Shown: positions 12,901 through 25,850, numbered from the stretch's first letter. The stretch: 64,000 nucleotides of DNA from Limonium bicolor (GCA_023374045.1 CM041778.1:290943533-291007532); one strand, 5' to 3'. The notes: generated by a model from the letters alone, not told the origin. Made by a program: numbers and translations.

Positions 12901-14136
12901 ATGTAATGTTGTCAGTTGTTCGAGAATTGCTCGAGGAACATAAGTGGACATGGTAAAGTGGACTCCGGTGACAGGTATGGTTTTCTTGCAACCTGTGTCC
13001 TACCGGATTACACCGGCTTGTATGCCAACGTTTTTTTCTGTATGTTTGCCACGTTGTAAGATAAAACATGTAATGAGTTTACAGTAATTCATTTATGTGG
13101 CGTGTTCAACTCCGATACCATTTAACCTCGGAAGTGTTAACCTTAGTTAACTGAGTCTAGGATCACATGAGAGTTCGGTATTCGGATTAAACGACCCGAA
13201 CCATGGGACGTACTAACCACGGCTATGCGTGTGTTAATTGTGTGATATGTGTATGTGAATGTAGGGATCTCCCTTGTGTGTTTAACCCAGTTGTAATACT
13301 GTATGGTATGTAGATGTGATAGACTCCATAGTGGGGTTCTAACTAATATCTTAAAGTAAGTATGTACTAACAGTGGTGAGGAATCCGGTTTCGCCGGTCG
13401 CGCGTTGTTTGGGAGTGGGTATCCTTCTTAGCCTTACCCTTCTCTCTGTTATGGTTGTTTCCCTCACGGGTTATGATCTCCCCTTAGCTTATTCCAAAGC
13501 TTAGCTATTCTGACTTATGATTGGTTTAGGGGGAACATGTGTTTGTGTGGTGTGTTCGGGCCACAAAACCCGAACCATCTTAACTTAAGTTACTCGTTCG
13601 ACTATTAGGACGGTAATGAGTGTTGTATAACGAGCTTACCATGGGGGTGACATCATTCTCTAGGCTCACCAGTGAATTAACTATGTTTGGGTCGGCTCCT
13701 AAGAGAACCGCACCCGTTATGTTATGTGTTGTTGATATGATGCAATATCTGTTGCGATGTTATTATGCGCACGTTGTAACGTGGAAAGTGTTGTTATGTG
13801 TTGTTATGAGGACGGGGTAGTCGTTGTACATGGGTAATCTTTTAAGTTGTACATGTACAGTAGGTGTAGTAAGACCGAGATTGTTATCGGCATCAGTTTG
13901 TGAATACTCGGTACAGTTGAAAGGTGTATGTTGTTGTTGTTGTTAATGGAAAGGGATAGTAATGTGTAGTCGCTCGGAAATTTAGCCCATCAGAGCGGTA
14001 CAATGTATATGTATTAGCCTTGTTAGCCATGTGGGTGGTTAACGGCGTGTAACACCAAGAAGTTAAGTAATGTGTTGAAGTTTGTTTTCCGCTGCAATTT
14101 GTTGTTAAGTGCGTTAATGTTGGATGGGGTGTTACA
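9967..14136 (+). repeat. 5' LTR of plus-strand LARD
   Basis: 4170 bases, starting TGAAATACCCC and ending GGGGTGTTACA. It matches the 3' LTR along its length except for scattered substitutions, one-base indels and one missing block of about 419 bases that the 3' LTR carries at 22820-23238. A pyrimidine-rich leader-like stretch with GTAAG-type words lies at about 10790-11260, the hairpin array at 12399-12646. No gene. Confidence 0.92.
12399..12646 (+). repeat. Array of four hairpins in the 5' LTR
   Basis: Units begin near 12399, 12471, 12541 and 12608, about 70 bases apart. The typical unit pairs arm GTCCGAACTT with AAGTTCGGAC around a loop containing the 8-base palindrome GTCCGGAC. In this 5' copy some stems carry a mismatch (for example TTCAGAC for TTCGGAC). 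Open frames across this array arise from the repeat and are not genes. Confidence 0.88.
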
Positions 14137-14141
14137 AAAAG

Positions 14142-14153
14142 TGGTATCAGAGC
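14142..14153 (+). other. Primer-binding site, initiator tRNA-Met type
   Basis: TGGTATCAGAGC, complementary to the 3' end of plant initiator tRNA-Met, five bases inside the 5' LTR. Confidence 0.92.
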
Positions 14154-17100
14154 GAAGTATCGCTCTGATGACTGAATTACCGAGCTTAGGAAGTACCGAG
14201 TTAGGATTTTAGTACCTTGGGTTAAGGGTTGAGTGATAGCGTGAGAGATACGCTAGTTAGGTATTACCAGTGTGTACTGGAAACCTACAATATCCATCCC
14301 GCCCTCCACAATCCCTGTTATATAACTTGGGAAACAATGCCAGAGAGATGAAAGTCCACTCTTACTCGGGAATACCCGATCTGGCTGTTATTAAATACCT
14401 TTTAAGGTACGGAGAACTTGTCATACGGTAGATCCCGAAAACAGGGAATCCCGGAGACGGTTCCCATCTAAACAGTGTTAACCGCATTTCATAGCGAAGA
14501 GTGAAGAATCAGTGTATAGAAGAATAGAATTTCCGGCAACCTGGGTCGACATGCCGAGCAGTCGAGGATAACCAGCTTGCAACGCACCAACCGTGCAACA
14601 GGCAAGAAGTGGATTAATGAAACCCGAGACGAGTGTCTACCGGACCACAGTTGTTAAATGACACACCGACGGTATACCAACCGACAAAGGAACTACAACG
14701 TAGCGCCCAAACAGGGACAAATCTCAGTAGCCACGACAAATGCGTAGAACGGGCTACGAAGAGGAAACAATACAAAAGAAAAGGGGTCTCCAGAATGGGA
14801 AACACCCTAGTTAATGATTACCATGTGAAGACAGTGAGAAGTCACCCAGAGGATTTATTGTCAGGACAGTAAGATCAGTGAGGGCCAACAAGGCCACTGA
14901 TGACAGTGCGGGTAAAAACAATACCACAACCGGTATGTGTTAAACCGATAGCCAGTTAGCATGGCGCACTTGCCATAGCAAGTGCTGCTATAACAGGGCT
15001 GTTCGGGAAATTTGTAACCACCACAAAGTACTTGGTAAAGTACCATAAAGTTAAATGTGATCGTCATAACAGTGGAAGGGCCTGCTAGCCTAACCTCTGT
15101 AATTGTAAAGTACACCAGTCAGCAAGAGGCTAGATTTGGTTAAGGTAAGAAGATGTTGTGAAACCATGAAAATTTTCTTTCAAACTCAGATTTATTTCAC
15201 ACTCTTTTCCTTCAAAACCAGATTTTCTTTCAAACCAAAACTTCTTTCTAACCTTCTTCTAAACCAAACCAGTAAAACCAAGGGCAGTTGATAAGAATTC
15301 AACAATGGATAAACTTTCCCTCGATTAAGTTCGGGAAGCATGGAATGAATATTGTCAAGGGACAATATAAGGGAGTTGACAACATAATACTTCACCTAGG
15401 TGTGTGACGGACACTACGAGTGTACCAACTGAATTGTGGGACGACCGCACTCCGATAGGAGCTTGTGGGCCTGCAGACATACTTATGGGTTAGTTGGGTA
15501 ACTAGTAATGTATCAGTATGGTACCCCACATATGTATACGAGTAGAATCCGAAACACGGGAAATAGTCGACTCCGTACTACGGTTAGCAGTATAAGTCAA
15601 ACAAGAGCTAAGGATTACAAGGAATGGTTGAAGTTAAGGAACTCAGTTAAGTTAACGAGACTAAAAGGATTAGTGAATTCCTTTCAAGGAAATGTTTAAG
15701 AGTTAGGAAGTGCGAAGTGCACAAACTGTTATGTAAAGACATCACATATGTCTTAAGGATCCTTAGGGATAAACATGATAGCTGGAACGGAGACCCAGCC
15801 TGTGCATGGCAAGGCAGATGCCTAATGTGGACACATTAATGTGCAATGAACGGGATGAAACTCCCAGAATGAGTACCTACACTACCGGGAAATGTTGATC
15901 TTCACAGAAGACGATAATAAGCCAGTTAAGAACGCAAATGGTGTGGCTAACTGAATATACCAATAAGTGTGAACCAGACGTAATGGCATAACTTAGTAAC
16001 ACCCAGGAGCAATCCTTGAAGGGTGTTCGCATCAACAAGTGTTGCACGAAATGGCATGACAGAAACACAAGGGTTGAAGCTAACACCTAGTTTAGACATA
16101 AATTGTCAGGAGACGGACTGACAATCCTAAGGGGGCATTTCATGAAAGGAGACGGAATGTAACGACCTTGTCATGGAGCTCAATATGATATCCAAACTAT
16201 GTAATGTTGTACAGAGAAATAAATGTGTGTGAACCGTCCACAATGGACATTGCTCGAAGCAGTAAGGCTTATAAGCCACAAATAAAATATGTTATGTAAA
16301 TTAGATTGATTGCAAAAGTTTATGTTATATAAGTGAATAGAGTGGAGAATGAACCACTGTACTAAGAGTAGGGATACCTCTCGATGCTGTGAAACTGCTG
16401 GAGCGGTAGTTATGTGAACCAAGTTCAAGAAATATGTTAAGGATGGACAATATTATTATTATTTGAGAGAACAGTTAGTTTAGTAGCTTGTGAAACACCG
16501 AGCTGAATAATGCCGTCTTGTGACTCGAATGATCGATGCTAAAAGAGCATTCAGTAGTCATCCAAATGAGTGATGAACCATAATGTGAATAATGTAAGTA
16601 TATGTGTGGAAGTTAATGTGACAGTAAATACGATATAAGCTGATGTTATACAAGGAGTAAGAGCACGGTGCGCAGCAAGCGACCGTTGTATAAGTATTGT
16701 TAAACGAGAATGTAACAGATAAGACCATGTATGAGTTAAACTTAGTAGAGATGGAAAGATAAGCGATTGTTAAATAGACTGGGCCAATAAGCCAGTGGTA
16801 GGTACGTGTGATGAGGAACTCAGTGTGAATTCCATGGCGAATCGCATAAGGATTTACTGTCAAGAGTTACGCCTCTGCACTCTGTATGATTGAGTGTTTT
16901 GGTATTGCACTTGCATGATGATCGAGTGGGATAGCTAGGAATTGTAACATGTTAATTGTAGAGGAATAATGTTATAATGGCCGATGCATAGGAAATGCAA
17001 GGCCGCACCAATAAAAGTACTTGTACAAACCAAATGTGGAGATATGATTAACAGTAGTGACTACAGTAGCACTAACTGCCAAATCGGTATGGAATATACC

Positions 17101-18610
17101 CCAAATGTTGTAAATAGCTGAGAGAGCACTACACACTAGGTAGTAGCTCAATCTTAACCGACAGTAAGTCGGAAGGGAACAAGTCAATCATTGTGAAATA
17201 CATAACTATTTACATAGTAAATTGTTATGGAAGGGATAGAAAGTTTATAACTCACCAATTCGCTAACGGTAAAAGTACCATGCGTCGGTTGAGAAACCAT
17301 TGTTAACAAGATGAAGGTGACAATTGGGATGTACAATACAGTAAAAGATAACAAAAAGGGCAATTAAGCTCTAGAGTTACTAGAGTTTCGCAGCAGAAAC
17401 TAGTGAGCCAGTGATTCAAGTGTTGAATGTACATGGTGAACATGAGTGAATGGCTAATTATTAACGCCTAGAAGCCTAACAGGCCAGAATCGAAACCAAC
17501 TAAGAGTTTAAACAACTCCAATGAGAATTATTGGTTTAGGAACTAAACCCCAATATGGTTAAGATCCTCTAATCAGAATCCATTGTGTAATAGACTGCGT
17601 GGAAGTTAAAACACTTCACGACGGCAGAACATTTTAAGCAATGTTTAGTGATTGATTACGTGGGCGTAATCCCTTTAAGGGGGTAGAGCGCAAAACCACT
17701 TAGTGTGTATTACCGTACAAGTGTACGTGACTTATGTTGTGCATAGCATAAAATAATTGGTTTGATGATTGGTGTGTGGTGTTACGTAAACATACACATC
17801 CATTCATGGTTTAATTGTGGTAATTGCGCACAGATGATGCGAATACCATTGTGATAAGTGTGTTGATTTATTAACAGTTGCGTGTGATAGTACAGTGTGG
17901 GGAGTAGAGAACTCCCGGGGAACAAAAACCCCGACGTGTATAAATGTGAAATGGTGTATTGTATTTTGATAAATATATGTGTATATATATACTATATGTA
18001 CATGGAAGGGTATGAGACGATATAAAACCTAATGAGGATAAGGTTCCCTAGGTAACAAGATTAAGTGAATGAAGGTATTGATAGGCGGGAGTTCTATTCC
18101 TTGGAGATGTTTATGATCATGATTGAATGATTAAAAAGATAGAAAATTGGAAATGAGTGATTTATTTGATGCTTGAAAATGAAGTGGGAGTGGAACTTGA
18201 TTTGCATGCGATCAAGGGAAGCCGAACACAAATTGGGTGGAAGGATAGTTCAACATTGATGCTGATCACATCAGGGTTGGATGACTCTTGAAGCTCCCTA
18301 TAAGTGGTCACAATAACCACACTAAGAAAAGAAGCAAAGAGCATAAGTTGGACTTGGAGTTGTGTGTGTTTCAAAAGGATTTTCATTGGTACTTATAAAA
18401 CCTCGATAGATACTTTACATAATTAAGTTCTCTTACTTAACCTCACAAGGAAATTTTAAATTTAAGTGATTGTTTTGATCTCCCAAAGGCACGGGGACGG
18501 AAGGTGTCCATCGCGACCGGTTTCTGCGGATCACAGTGTATATCAAAGATATTTTTGATTGCTATACATGCTATGACATGTTGTGTGGTATGTGTAATAA
18601 ATATTATTAT

Positions 18611-18874
18611 GACCTTGAGTTCCAAAGGCGTATGTTATCAAGACTTATGATTCTAAATGTTGTTGTGTTATATAGACCTACGTGTATAAAGGCTGTTATG
18701 TTATCAAGACCTATGTGTCTAAATGTTGTTATGTTACCCAAGACCAGAGAGTCTAAGGTTTATGTATGTGTAAATGTTGTTAAAATACCCGGACCATTGA
18801 GTCCGAGGTTATCATGTGAGTATGTTATGTTATGTATGGATGTGAATATGTACCCGGACCATTAAGTCCGAGGT
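18611..18874 (+). repeat. Array of about seven mini-hairpins near the 3' end of the internal region
   Basis: Units near 18611, 18640, 18678, 18708, 18743, 18791 and 18855 share the plan GGAC or AGAC, a 5-6 base spacer, GTCC or GTCT, then (G/A)AGG. The pairing changes together: GGAC with GTCC in the last two units, AGAC with GTCT in two middle ones. The equivalent array on the minus strand lies at 34371-34533. A short open frame across it (18536-18865) is a by-product. Confidence 0.75.
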
Positions 18875-18981
18875 TGTGATGTAAAGTGTGTTTGGTTATG
18901 GAAGTTTTTATTGCTATAAGTAATCCCCGTATTCTAATCTAATGGTGTGGGAAGTGTGAACTTCGAGGACGAAGTTCTTTT

Positions 18982-18993
18982 AAGGGGGGTAGA
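18982..18993 (+). other. Polypurine tract of plus-strand LARD
   Basis: AAGGGGGGTAGA immediately 5' of the 3' LTR. The same tract, inverted, borders both minus-strand LTRs at 34246-34257 and 59791-59802. Confidence 0.85.
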
Positions 18994-21411
18994 TTGAAAT
19001 ACCCCAAACCTTGATATGTTGTTAAACATTTAACTATGGTATGTAAAGGCTAAAAAGTGCCTTAGAAACATCAGTGAACAATTTAAACCATAGTAAATGC
19101 ATTAAAGCACTAAGATACAGTTTGAGCAAAACATGCTCTAAGTTGGAGTGACTTGGTTAGGACCCAAAGAGCCTACCAAAACTTAATAATATTCAATTAT
19201 GATTTAACAAGGCTAATTAGTCCTTAGGAAACCTTGGTAGACAGTTAAACCAACAAAACACAAATAAATGCCTTAAAGTCAATAAGATAAAAATGTGCTC
19301 TAAGCTTGGGATAAATTTGTATAAGACCTAATGGTCATCCTATACTTTAATTATATTTTAATGAACATATAAATCAAATTACCAAAGAAAACCAAGCTTG
19401 AAAACAAGTTAAAACAAAAAATGTGCTTTAAGGAGTCTTAAAGCACATTTTTGAAAAATTGTCTTGTAAATGAGTTTTGAATGGCTAAATGTCCATCATT
19501 ACTCTTTAATTAACATGTGTACTATAAGTATCACATTTGGAAGTCTATATCAATGGGAAATCAAAATTTCACAACTATGTGCCTTGTTTTAGTGAATAGT
19601 AACTTTAATAAGCTAGTTTGTAACATATGTTGTTATAAGTAATTTAATTGGTCAACTAAGACTATCATACCCCTAGACTACTAAAGGGGGCCGGTTTTTG
19701 TTATGGTGAGTCACCAACATGTAAAAGAAATCAATTAAGGAAAGGAAGGAAAAGTAAGTAAAGGAAGAAAGTTACTTTATACATAAATATCTTCCAAAAG
19801 CAACTTACCTTCTCATTCTCTTCTTCCTTCTCATTTCACACGGTTCTTCCTCCCTTCATGCTCTCTTCTACGGTTTGCAATAGTACCACACCAAACTCCA
19901 TCTTTGATCTCTTGTAACTCCTAGCTCCATGGTCCAAATTCAATTTCAAGACCATCATTCTTCTAGTTGGAGCAAGCTCTACACTTCTATGTTTTCAAAT
20001 CTTCAAAAGCCTCCTTTTGGTGCCAAGGAGATTCTCCATTGATGGAGCTTGAGTTCATCTTTTCACATATTGTTGTTCTCCTTTGCTTCAAAGTAAGGAA
20101 ACTCAAAGAAAAATGATGTTTCCTTCATGTTTTGTGTTGTCTGAAAATTCACCTCACAATGGTGTTTTCACCTTGCTTGTTTTAGCTCCATTTGAATCTT
20201 CCGAGGGCTAGGAGGAGTCCTCTCTTGACACTTATTCAAGCTCTCTTTCCATTCCAAGGTAAAATAATCATTTTAATACCTTAAAACAATATATGTAACT
20301 AGGGTTTACAATGAGATGAAGCATAATGCTTGAATGCTCATTCTATTATTTGTACATTGTTTAGAAGTGGACAAACAACCAAACATCCTTACCGGTTTTA
20401 CAAGGAAACAAGAAAGAAGTTTGTGAGGAAAAAGAGGTAAACAAACTATCTCAATGTAGTTTAAATGCCTTAGGAAAGAAATGAGCTTATATTGCTTATG
20501 AAAATGATTTAAGGAGCCAAGGGAAAATGACTTAGGAGAATTCCCTCAAGGGCTTAGTAAAAGGCATATGTATTGTTGAGTGTATTTGCAGGTCAAAGGC
20601 AAATACAATGTGGGAAATTCAGTGTTTATGATTTATGCATCTTAAGGGCCTAAGAGCCATGTTATTTAAGGGCCTAAGTGCCAAGCAATTAAGTTTATGC
20701 ACTATATTGTGATGTAGTGTAAATTGGTGAAGTTATGTGTGTGAGAATACTCTTGATGGATTTTAGGTGTTCTTGAATGAAATAAGGTAAAAACCTAAGT
20801 GTTTGGATGTGAGTATACACAAGAGAAGCTATGGCAAAATTTGGAAAATGTGTAAGAAGTTGTAAGTGTTTTAAATAAGTCTTGGTGAACTAGGAAGTGT
20901 TAAAGGTGAACAAGTGTTTTACTAGGGAAAAAAACATGTGCTAAGGTGATTTAGAGTGATACAAGGATTTAGGTATTATCTTGGAAGTTCTAGGAATTCA
21001 ATGTGTGTTTTTGAGAATGTATTAAAGTTATGGAGAAGCTTGTTTAAGGTTTAGGAATGTTGATGTATAAGGAAGGAATGATGTTTAGGTAAGATGTCAA
21101 AAAAGAGATTTAGTTAGTAGGAAAAGAAGTTTGAGAGATGATGTTAAGGTGTAGAGGAAACACCTTGGTATAGTGTCATTATAGGTGAAATACCACCTAG
21201 AAATCTTAAGGAGAAAACATTCCAAGTGCTAGGAATTTTGTAAGAAATTTGTGAATGATAAAATGGTTTTGGTAAGTGATTTAAAGAGTTAAGCATATGG
21301 CTAAAGGTGTGTTTGAAGTGCCAAATGATGTTAGAACACATTAGGAGGCTTTAGGAGAAGTTTGGTGAAATTGGTTAAGTGCTTAAAGGCTTAGAAAACG
21401 AGTGTTTTGCC

Positions 21412-21661
21412 TTGTCCGAACATCCGTCCGGACATGGACGTTCGGACAGGCCTGTTGCGTAAAAATTTTCAGAGTCTCGACTTGTGTCCAACCTTGGGAA
21501 GTCCGGACACAAGTTCGGACGTACCTGCTTCTTCATTTAATTTTCCTCGACCCATGTCCGAACTTCCGAAGTCCGGACACAAGTTCGGACATGCGTCTGT
21601 ATTCAGTTTTGAGTCTCGACTTGTGTCCGAACTTGGGAAGTCCGGACACAAGTTCGGACAG
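21412..21661 (+). repeat. Array of four hairpins in the 3' LTR
   Basis: Same array as at 12399-12646. Units three and four have perfect 10-bp stems (GTCCGAACTT with AAGTTCGGAC) and the loop palindrome GTCCGGAC. Unit two has a C for G in one arm. Confidence 0.88.
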
Positions 21662-22819
21662 GCCACTGTATGGACCAAAAACTTTGTTTTAAGGTGGGAA
21701 AAGTTGCCTAAAAATGGTGATTACTAATTAATGATGTTATAAGAATGTTAAGGACATGTTAAGTGAGTTATAATGACAATTTAGTGGGGGAAAGGTTGTA
21801 TTAAAATGTAAAAGTAAAACAAGTTAAAAAGTGAAGTTATGTGACTAAGTTAACGGGGAAAAGTTATAAGCATTAGACTTTAAACAATCATGTTACCCCG
21901 ATGTTAATAAAAATACATGTAATGTTGTCAGTTGTTCGAGAATTGCTCGAGGAACATAAGTGGACATGGTAAAGTGGACTCCGGTGACAGGTATGGTTTT
22001 CTTGCAACCTGTGTCCTACCGGATTACACCGGCTTGTATGCCACGTGTTTTTCTTTATGTTTGTCACGTTGTAAGAAAACATGTAATGTTTACAGTAATT
22101 CATTTATGTGGCGTGTTCAACTCCGATACCATTTAACCTCGGAAGTGTTAACCTTAGTTAACTGAGTCTAGGATCACATGAGAGTTCGGTATTCGGATTA
22201 AACGATCCGAACCATGGGACGTTCTAACCACGGCTATGCGTGTGTTAATTGTGTGATATGTGTATGTGAATGTAGGTATCTCCCTTGTGTGTTTAACCTA
22301 GTTGTAATACTGCATGGTGTGTAGATGTGATAGACTCCATAGTGGGGTTCTAACTAATATCTTAAAGTAAGTATGTACTAACAGTGGTGAGGAATCCGGT
22401 TTGGTCGGTCGCGCGTTGTTTGGGAGTGGGTATCCATCTTAGCCTTACTCTTCTCTCTGTTATGGTTGTTTCCCTCACGGGTTATGATCTCCCATTAGCT
22501 TATTCCTAAGCTTAGCTATTCTGACTTATGATCGGTTTAGGGGGAACATGTGTTTGTGTGGTGTGTTCGGGCCACAAAACCCGAACCATCTTAACTTAAG
22601 TTACTCGTCCGACTATTATGACGGTAATGAGTGTTGTATAACGAGCTTACCATGGGGGTGACATCATTCTCTAGGCTCACCAGTGAATTAACTATGTTTG
22701 GGTCGGATCCTAAGAGAACTGCACCCGTTATGTTATGTGTTGTTGATATGATGCAATATCTGTTGCGATGTTATTATGCGCACGTTGTAACGTGGAAAGT
22801 GTTGTTATGTGTTGTTATG

Positions 22820-23238
22820 TGATGTATGTTATACATTGTAAATTGTGGAGTGTGTGGATCATGGATATGAATCCCAGTTGTGATAAGAGGCGTTAAGGAT
22901 AACCCAATTAATGGGTAAGTGTCGTCTATTAAGGAAGTAGCTCCATTAGAGGAGAAACACTCTAGGGTTAAAGAATACCATGAGTGACCTATCAAGTATG
23001 GATATGTTATCTGTTTGTTGAGCCCATTGAGGCGAAATGTTATGTGTTGTGTGTTTATAGTTACATGCATGATTTAAATATAATCAACCGCATGCTAAGA
23101 CGACAAATAGTTGTGCGTGGCCCGGTAGCATGTGGGCTGCGGGATTACCATACCAGCAAAGGTGCTGAGCCCCTTGAGGGCCACCCTTTCTCTTCTTTTC
23201 CTATTTCAGGTACAAAGAGCAGGAAGCCGTTCGAGAGT
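22820..23238 (+). other. Block present only in the 3' LTR
   Basis: About 419 bases present here and absent from the 5' LTR at 13812. Related sequence occurs, inverted, at 8880-9010 and 55740-55870 in the minus-strand LARD LTRs, so absence from the 5' LTR is a deletion. Contains a pyrimidine-rich tract ending in CAG at 23210, resembling a splice acceptor. Confidence 0.8.
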
Positions 23239-23961
23239 AGGATGGGGTAGTCGTTGTACATGGGTAATCTTTTAAGTTGTACATGTACAGTAGGTGTAGT
23301 AAGACCGAGATTTTTATCGGCATCAGTTTGTGAATACTCGGTACAGTTGAAAGGTGTATGTTGTTGTTGTTGTTAATGGAAAGGGATAATAATGTGTAGT
23401 CGCTCGGGAATTTAGCCCATTAGACCGGTACAATGTATATGTATTAGCCGTGTTAGCCACATGGGTGGTTAACGGCGTGTAACACCAAGAAGTTAAGTAA
23501 TGTGTTAAAGTTTGTTTTCCGCTGCAGTTTGTTGTTAAGTGCGTTAATGTTGGATGGGGTGTTACACGATCTCTTATGTGATCCTAGAGTCGGTTAGCTA
23601 CGGTTTAAGACATAATTGAGGTTAAACGGTATTGGAATTATTTACGCCATATTAATGAATTACTGTAAACTCATTTCATGATTTATCTTGCAAGGTGGTG
23701 ATAAGTGTCCAAATGAGCATGATTTATAGGTGTATTTCATATATAATTTAGCACTTTTCTTGCTCATTTCTCCACTTCGGTTAGTTTTCCTCTAGTTTAT
23801 GTTTTATTGTTTATCTCACAAATTTATTGGTTTAACATGAGGAAAACCAAGCTGGGAGTAAAGTGGATAAAGAGACGAACACATAGACGCAAACGGCTCA
23901 GAAAACGGACTTATAACGAAGAATGTAGAGCCGGTCAAACAGAGGCACGCGAGAGTCACGC

Positions 23962-24320
23962 GGTGGACTGTGCAACCGCCCCGTAAGTGGCGGACGTCAC
24001 ACGAGCAACCGCCGGGCGGACGAGGCACAAGCAACCGCCTCGCGGTAAATATAGAGGCTACCGCCTCTTAACTCGCGGACGTGACACAGGCTACCGCCTA
24101 GCGGACGAGGCATTAACTCGCGGTCGACACAGAGGCTACCGCTCTTTTCTCGCGGTCACCACACAGGCAACCGCCTCGCGGTAAACATAGAGGCTACCGC
24201 CTCTTAAGCTCGCGGACAACACTGAGGCTACCGCCTCCTTATCAGGCGGACGAGACACAGGCTACCGCCTGGTTCATTGGCGGACACAACAGAGGAGACC
24301 GCCTAATACCGGGCGGTTCT
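23962..24320 (+). repeat. GC-rich short tandem palindromes in the 5' LTR
   Basis: About eleven units of roughly 30-35 bases built on GCTACCGCC or GCAACCGCC and GCGGACG. Several units form a small palindrome (GAGGC, four bases, GCCTC). They lie upstream of the TATA box, so in the promoter part of the LTR. The same array is at 30073-30431. Confidence 0.85.
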
Positions 24321-24509
24321 TCAGGCGCGATTAATTCAAGTCGCGACCAGTTCTTCAGTTCTTCTTCGCGCCGTCGTCTGCAACTCGCCTTATCTATCTA
24401 CTCCAGCATCGCCTACCATAAATCTCTCACGCGTACAGCTCTCTGTCCCCTGCAATCAATGAACAATATGAGAGCAATCAATGCTCAAACTCGTACGGAT
24501 CCTAACCTC

Positions 24510-24517
24510 TATATAAA
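24510..24517 (+). promoter_or_regulatory. LTR TATA box
   Basis: TATATAAA in the context CTCTATATAAACCCACC, about 810 bases into the LTR. The same box stands in the 3' LTR at 30624-30631. Confidence 0.7.
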
Positions 24518-25368
24518 CCCACCACCTTAACTGCATAATAGACACCACGCACGACGGGAGTCTGAAGAAACCATTCGCTTCCACTTATATTTCCTCCCGT
24601 ATCACCACATCATTCCACACTCACGCAGTAACAAAAGAAATAGAAGAGCAGCAGTGAGAGGAGAACAGACCAGTTCTTCCTCTGAATTAATGTCAAAATC
24701 TATCTGTGTAATCTTCTTAACTCCGTTAATGTCTGAGTAATTTTCTTCTGTATCCTAGGATGGGGGTTTGATTTCTAATATTACGTAATTAATTTATCAC
24801 CTGTTTCTCTCATTTAACTTGTTTTAATTCCTTTTAACTAATATTGCTAAATGCTTTGCGCGACAAACGACTGCATTTATTTGGTAACTATCAACATATG
24901 ATTTTGAGATAGTCTAGGTACCACAAAGGAATTAATCTTGATATTTACACTCCGGACTGAGCAGGAAAATATTAAGGCTTTTATTAAGAGTTCGTAACTG
25001 ACAATTATTAACTCTAATAGGCAATAAATAATTGAAACATGGTTATAAATATGTTTAAGTAATTTAGGAAATTCCCCCGCTATCCTAGGATACATTTTTC
25101 CATCCACATCACTTAATTCACCTTTTAACTGTTTTTATTATTTCTGTATTAATTTAACAACAAATCAAGCTTGCCTCCGGCTAAACCCCTTTTTACAGTT
25201 TTTAAGTAACTACCAAGACTAGGGTAAATTGAACAATCTCCCTGTGGATCGACACTCGTTATACTACTACGACCGGGAATTGTTTGCAGCCCGACGTTTA
25301 TAATTTGAGTTTTTAATTTCCTTTCTTTTAATTTTACACCATTTCACCACTCAGAATAACACTCTGCA

Positions 25369-25850
25369 AATTGGCGCCGTTGCCGGGGAGATTGATTCCA
25401 TCAATTTCCCTAGTTTCCGGTAGTTCACCTGTTTTATTATAATAAACTGTCAATATTATCTTGTTAATAATCTAACCTTGGACATCGGACTTATAATCTG
25501 AATTGGACATCGGACTTCTGACCTGACTTGGACATTTGACTTCGGACTTTGGACATCTAACTCCTAACATCTTAATATTATTGTCATTTCGTTCCATTGT
25601 CATTTCGTTCCATTGTCATTTCGTTCCATTGTCCTTTCTTTCCATTGTCTCTAACTACTAACTTTAAATTTCCTGTCATTTCATTTCCATTGTCCTTAAC
25701 ATTTCATTTCCATTGTATACTAACTACTAACTTATAATTTCTGTATACTAACCCCTAACGTTTATCAGCCTAACCAATATTTCTGTCTTTCTTATTTTAT
25801 TTACTAACTAATTTTGCAGCTTCTGATAAACCACAAGTTATCTTCTGTGC
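25369..25850 (+). other. Untranslated leader of Athila-type element
   Basis: Non-coding. Contains short direct repeats: TTGGACATCGGACTT words at 25480-25555 and a run of TCATTTCGTTCCATTG units at about 25585-25650. Confidence 0.7.
25372..25389 (+). other. Primer-binding site, Athila type
   Basis: TGGCGCCGTTGCCGGGGA, three bases inside the 5' LTR. This is the standard priming site of Athila/Calypso elements, assigned in the literature to tRNA-Asp. Confidence 0.88.

Larger units (their letters stand above)
14137..18994 (+). other. Non-coding internal region of plus-strand LARD
   Basis: No frame longer than about 110 codons and no gag, protease, reverse transcriptase or integrase motif on either strand. 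The region is homologous, in inverse orientation, to the internal region of the minus-strand LARD: for instance the stretch after the primer-binding site (14155-14330) matches the reverse complement of 55280-55450, and GTAATCCC...GGGGGTAGAGCGC near 17665-17690 matches the reverse complement near 61940-61970. Conservation of non-coding sequence between two subfamilies suggests it is functional for the RNA rather than debris of a lost gene. Confidence 0.85.
9967..23566 (+). mobile_element. Complete LARD-type LTR retrotransposon, non-coding
   Basis: Two long direct LTRs (9967-14136 and 18995-23566) flank a 4.86-kb internal region. The element begins TGAAATACCCC and ends GGTGTTACA, is bordered by the 5-bp duplication CGATC (9962-9966 and 23567-23571), and has an initiator tRNA-Met type primer-binding site just inside the 5' LTR and a polypurine tract just before the 3' LTR. 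Neither LTR nor internal region holds an open frame with gag or pol similarity. LTRs above 4 kb with a non-coding internal region of several kb are the definition of LARDs; mobilisation needs proteins from another element. Related in sequence to the minus-strand element into whose LTR it inserted. Confidence 0.93.
18995..23566 (+). repeat. 3' LTR of plus-strand LARD
   Basis: 4572 bases. It retains a block (22820-23238) absent from the 5' LTR; that block includes a motif shared with the minus-strand LARD and with 1-2006: CAGCAAAGGTGCTGA, a run of C, a run of G, a pyrimidine stretch and CAGGTAC. The shared part of the block shows it is ancestral, so the 5' LTR has lost it. Confidence 0.92.
23699..25368 (+). 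repeat. 5' LTR of Athila-type element
   Basis: 1670 bases. U3 holds a GC-rich palindrome array (23962-24320); a TATA box follows at 24510-24517. The remainder after 24660 is AT-rich leader. No gene. Confidence 0.93.

Noticed and set aside
14137..18994. Heavily decayed gag-pol in the LARD internal region
   Set aside because: I could not recognise any motif in any frame, and the sequence is conserved with the minus-strand relative, unlike decayed coding sequence.
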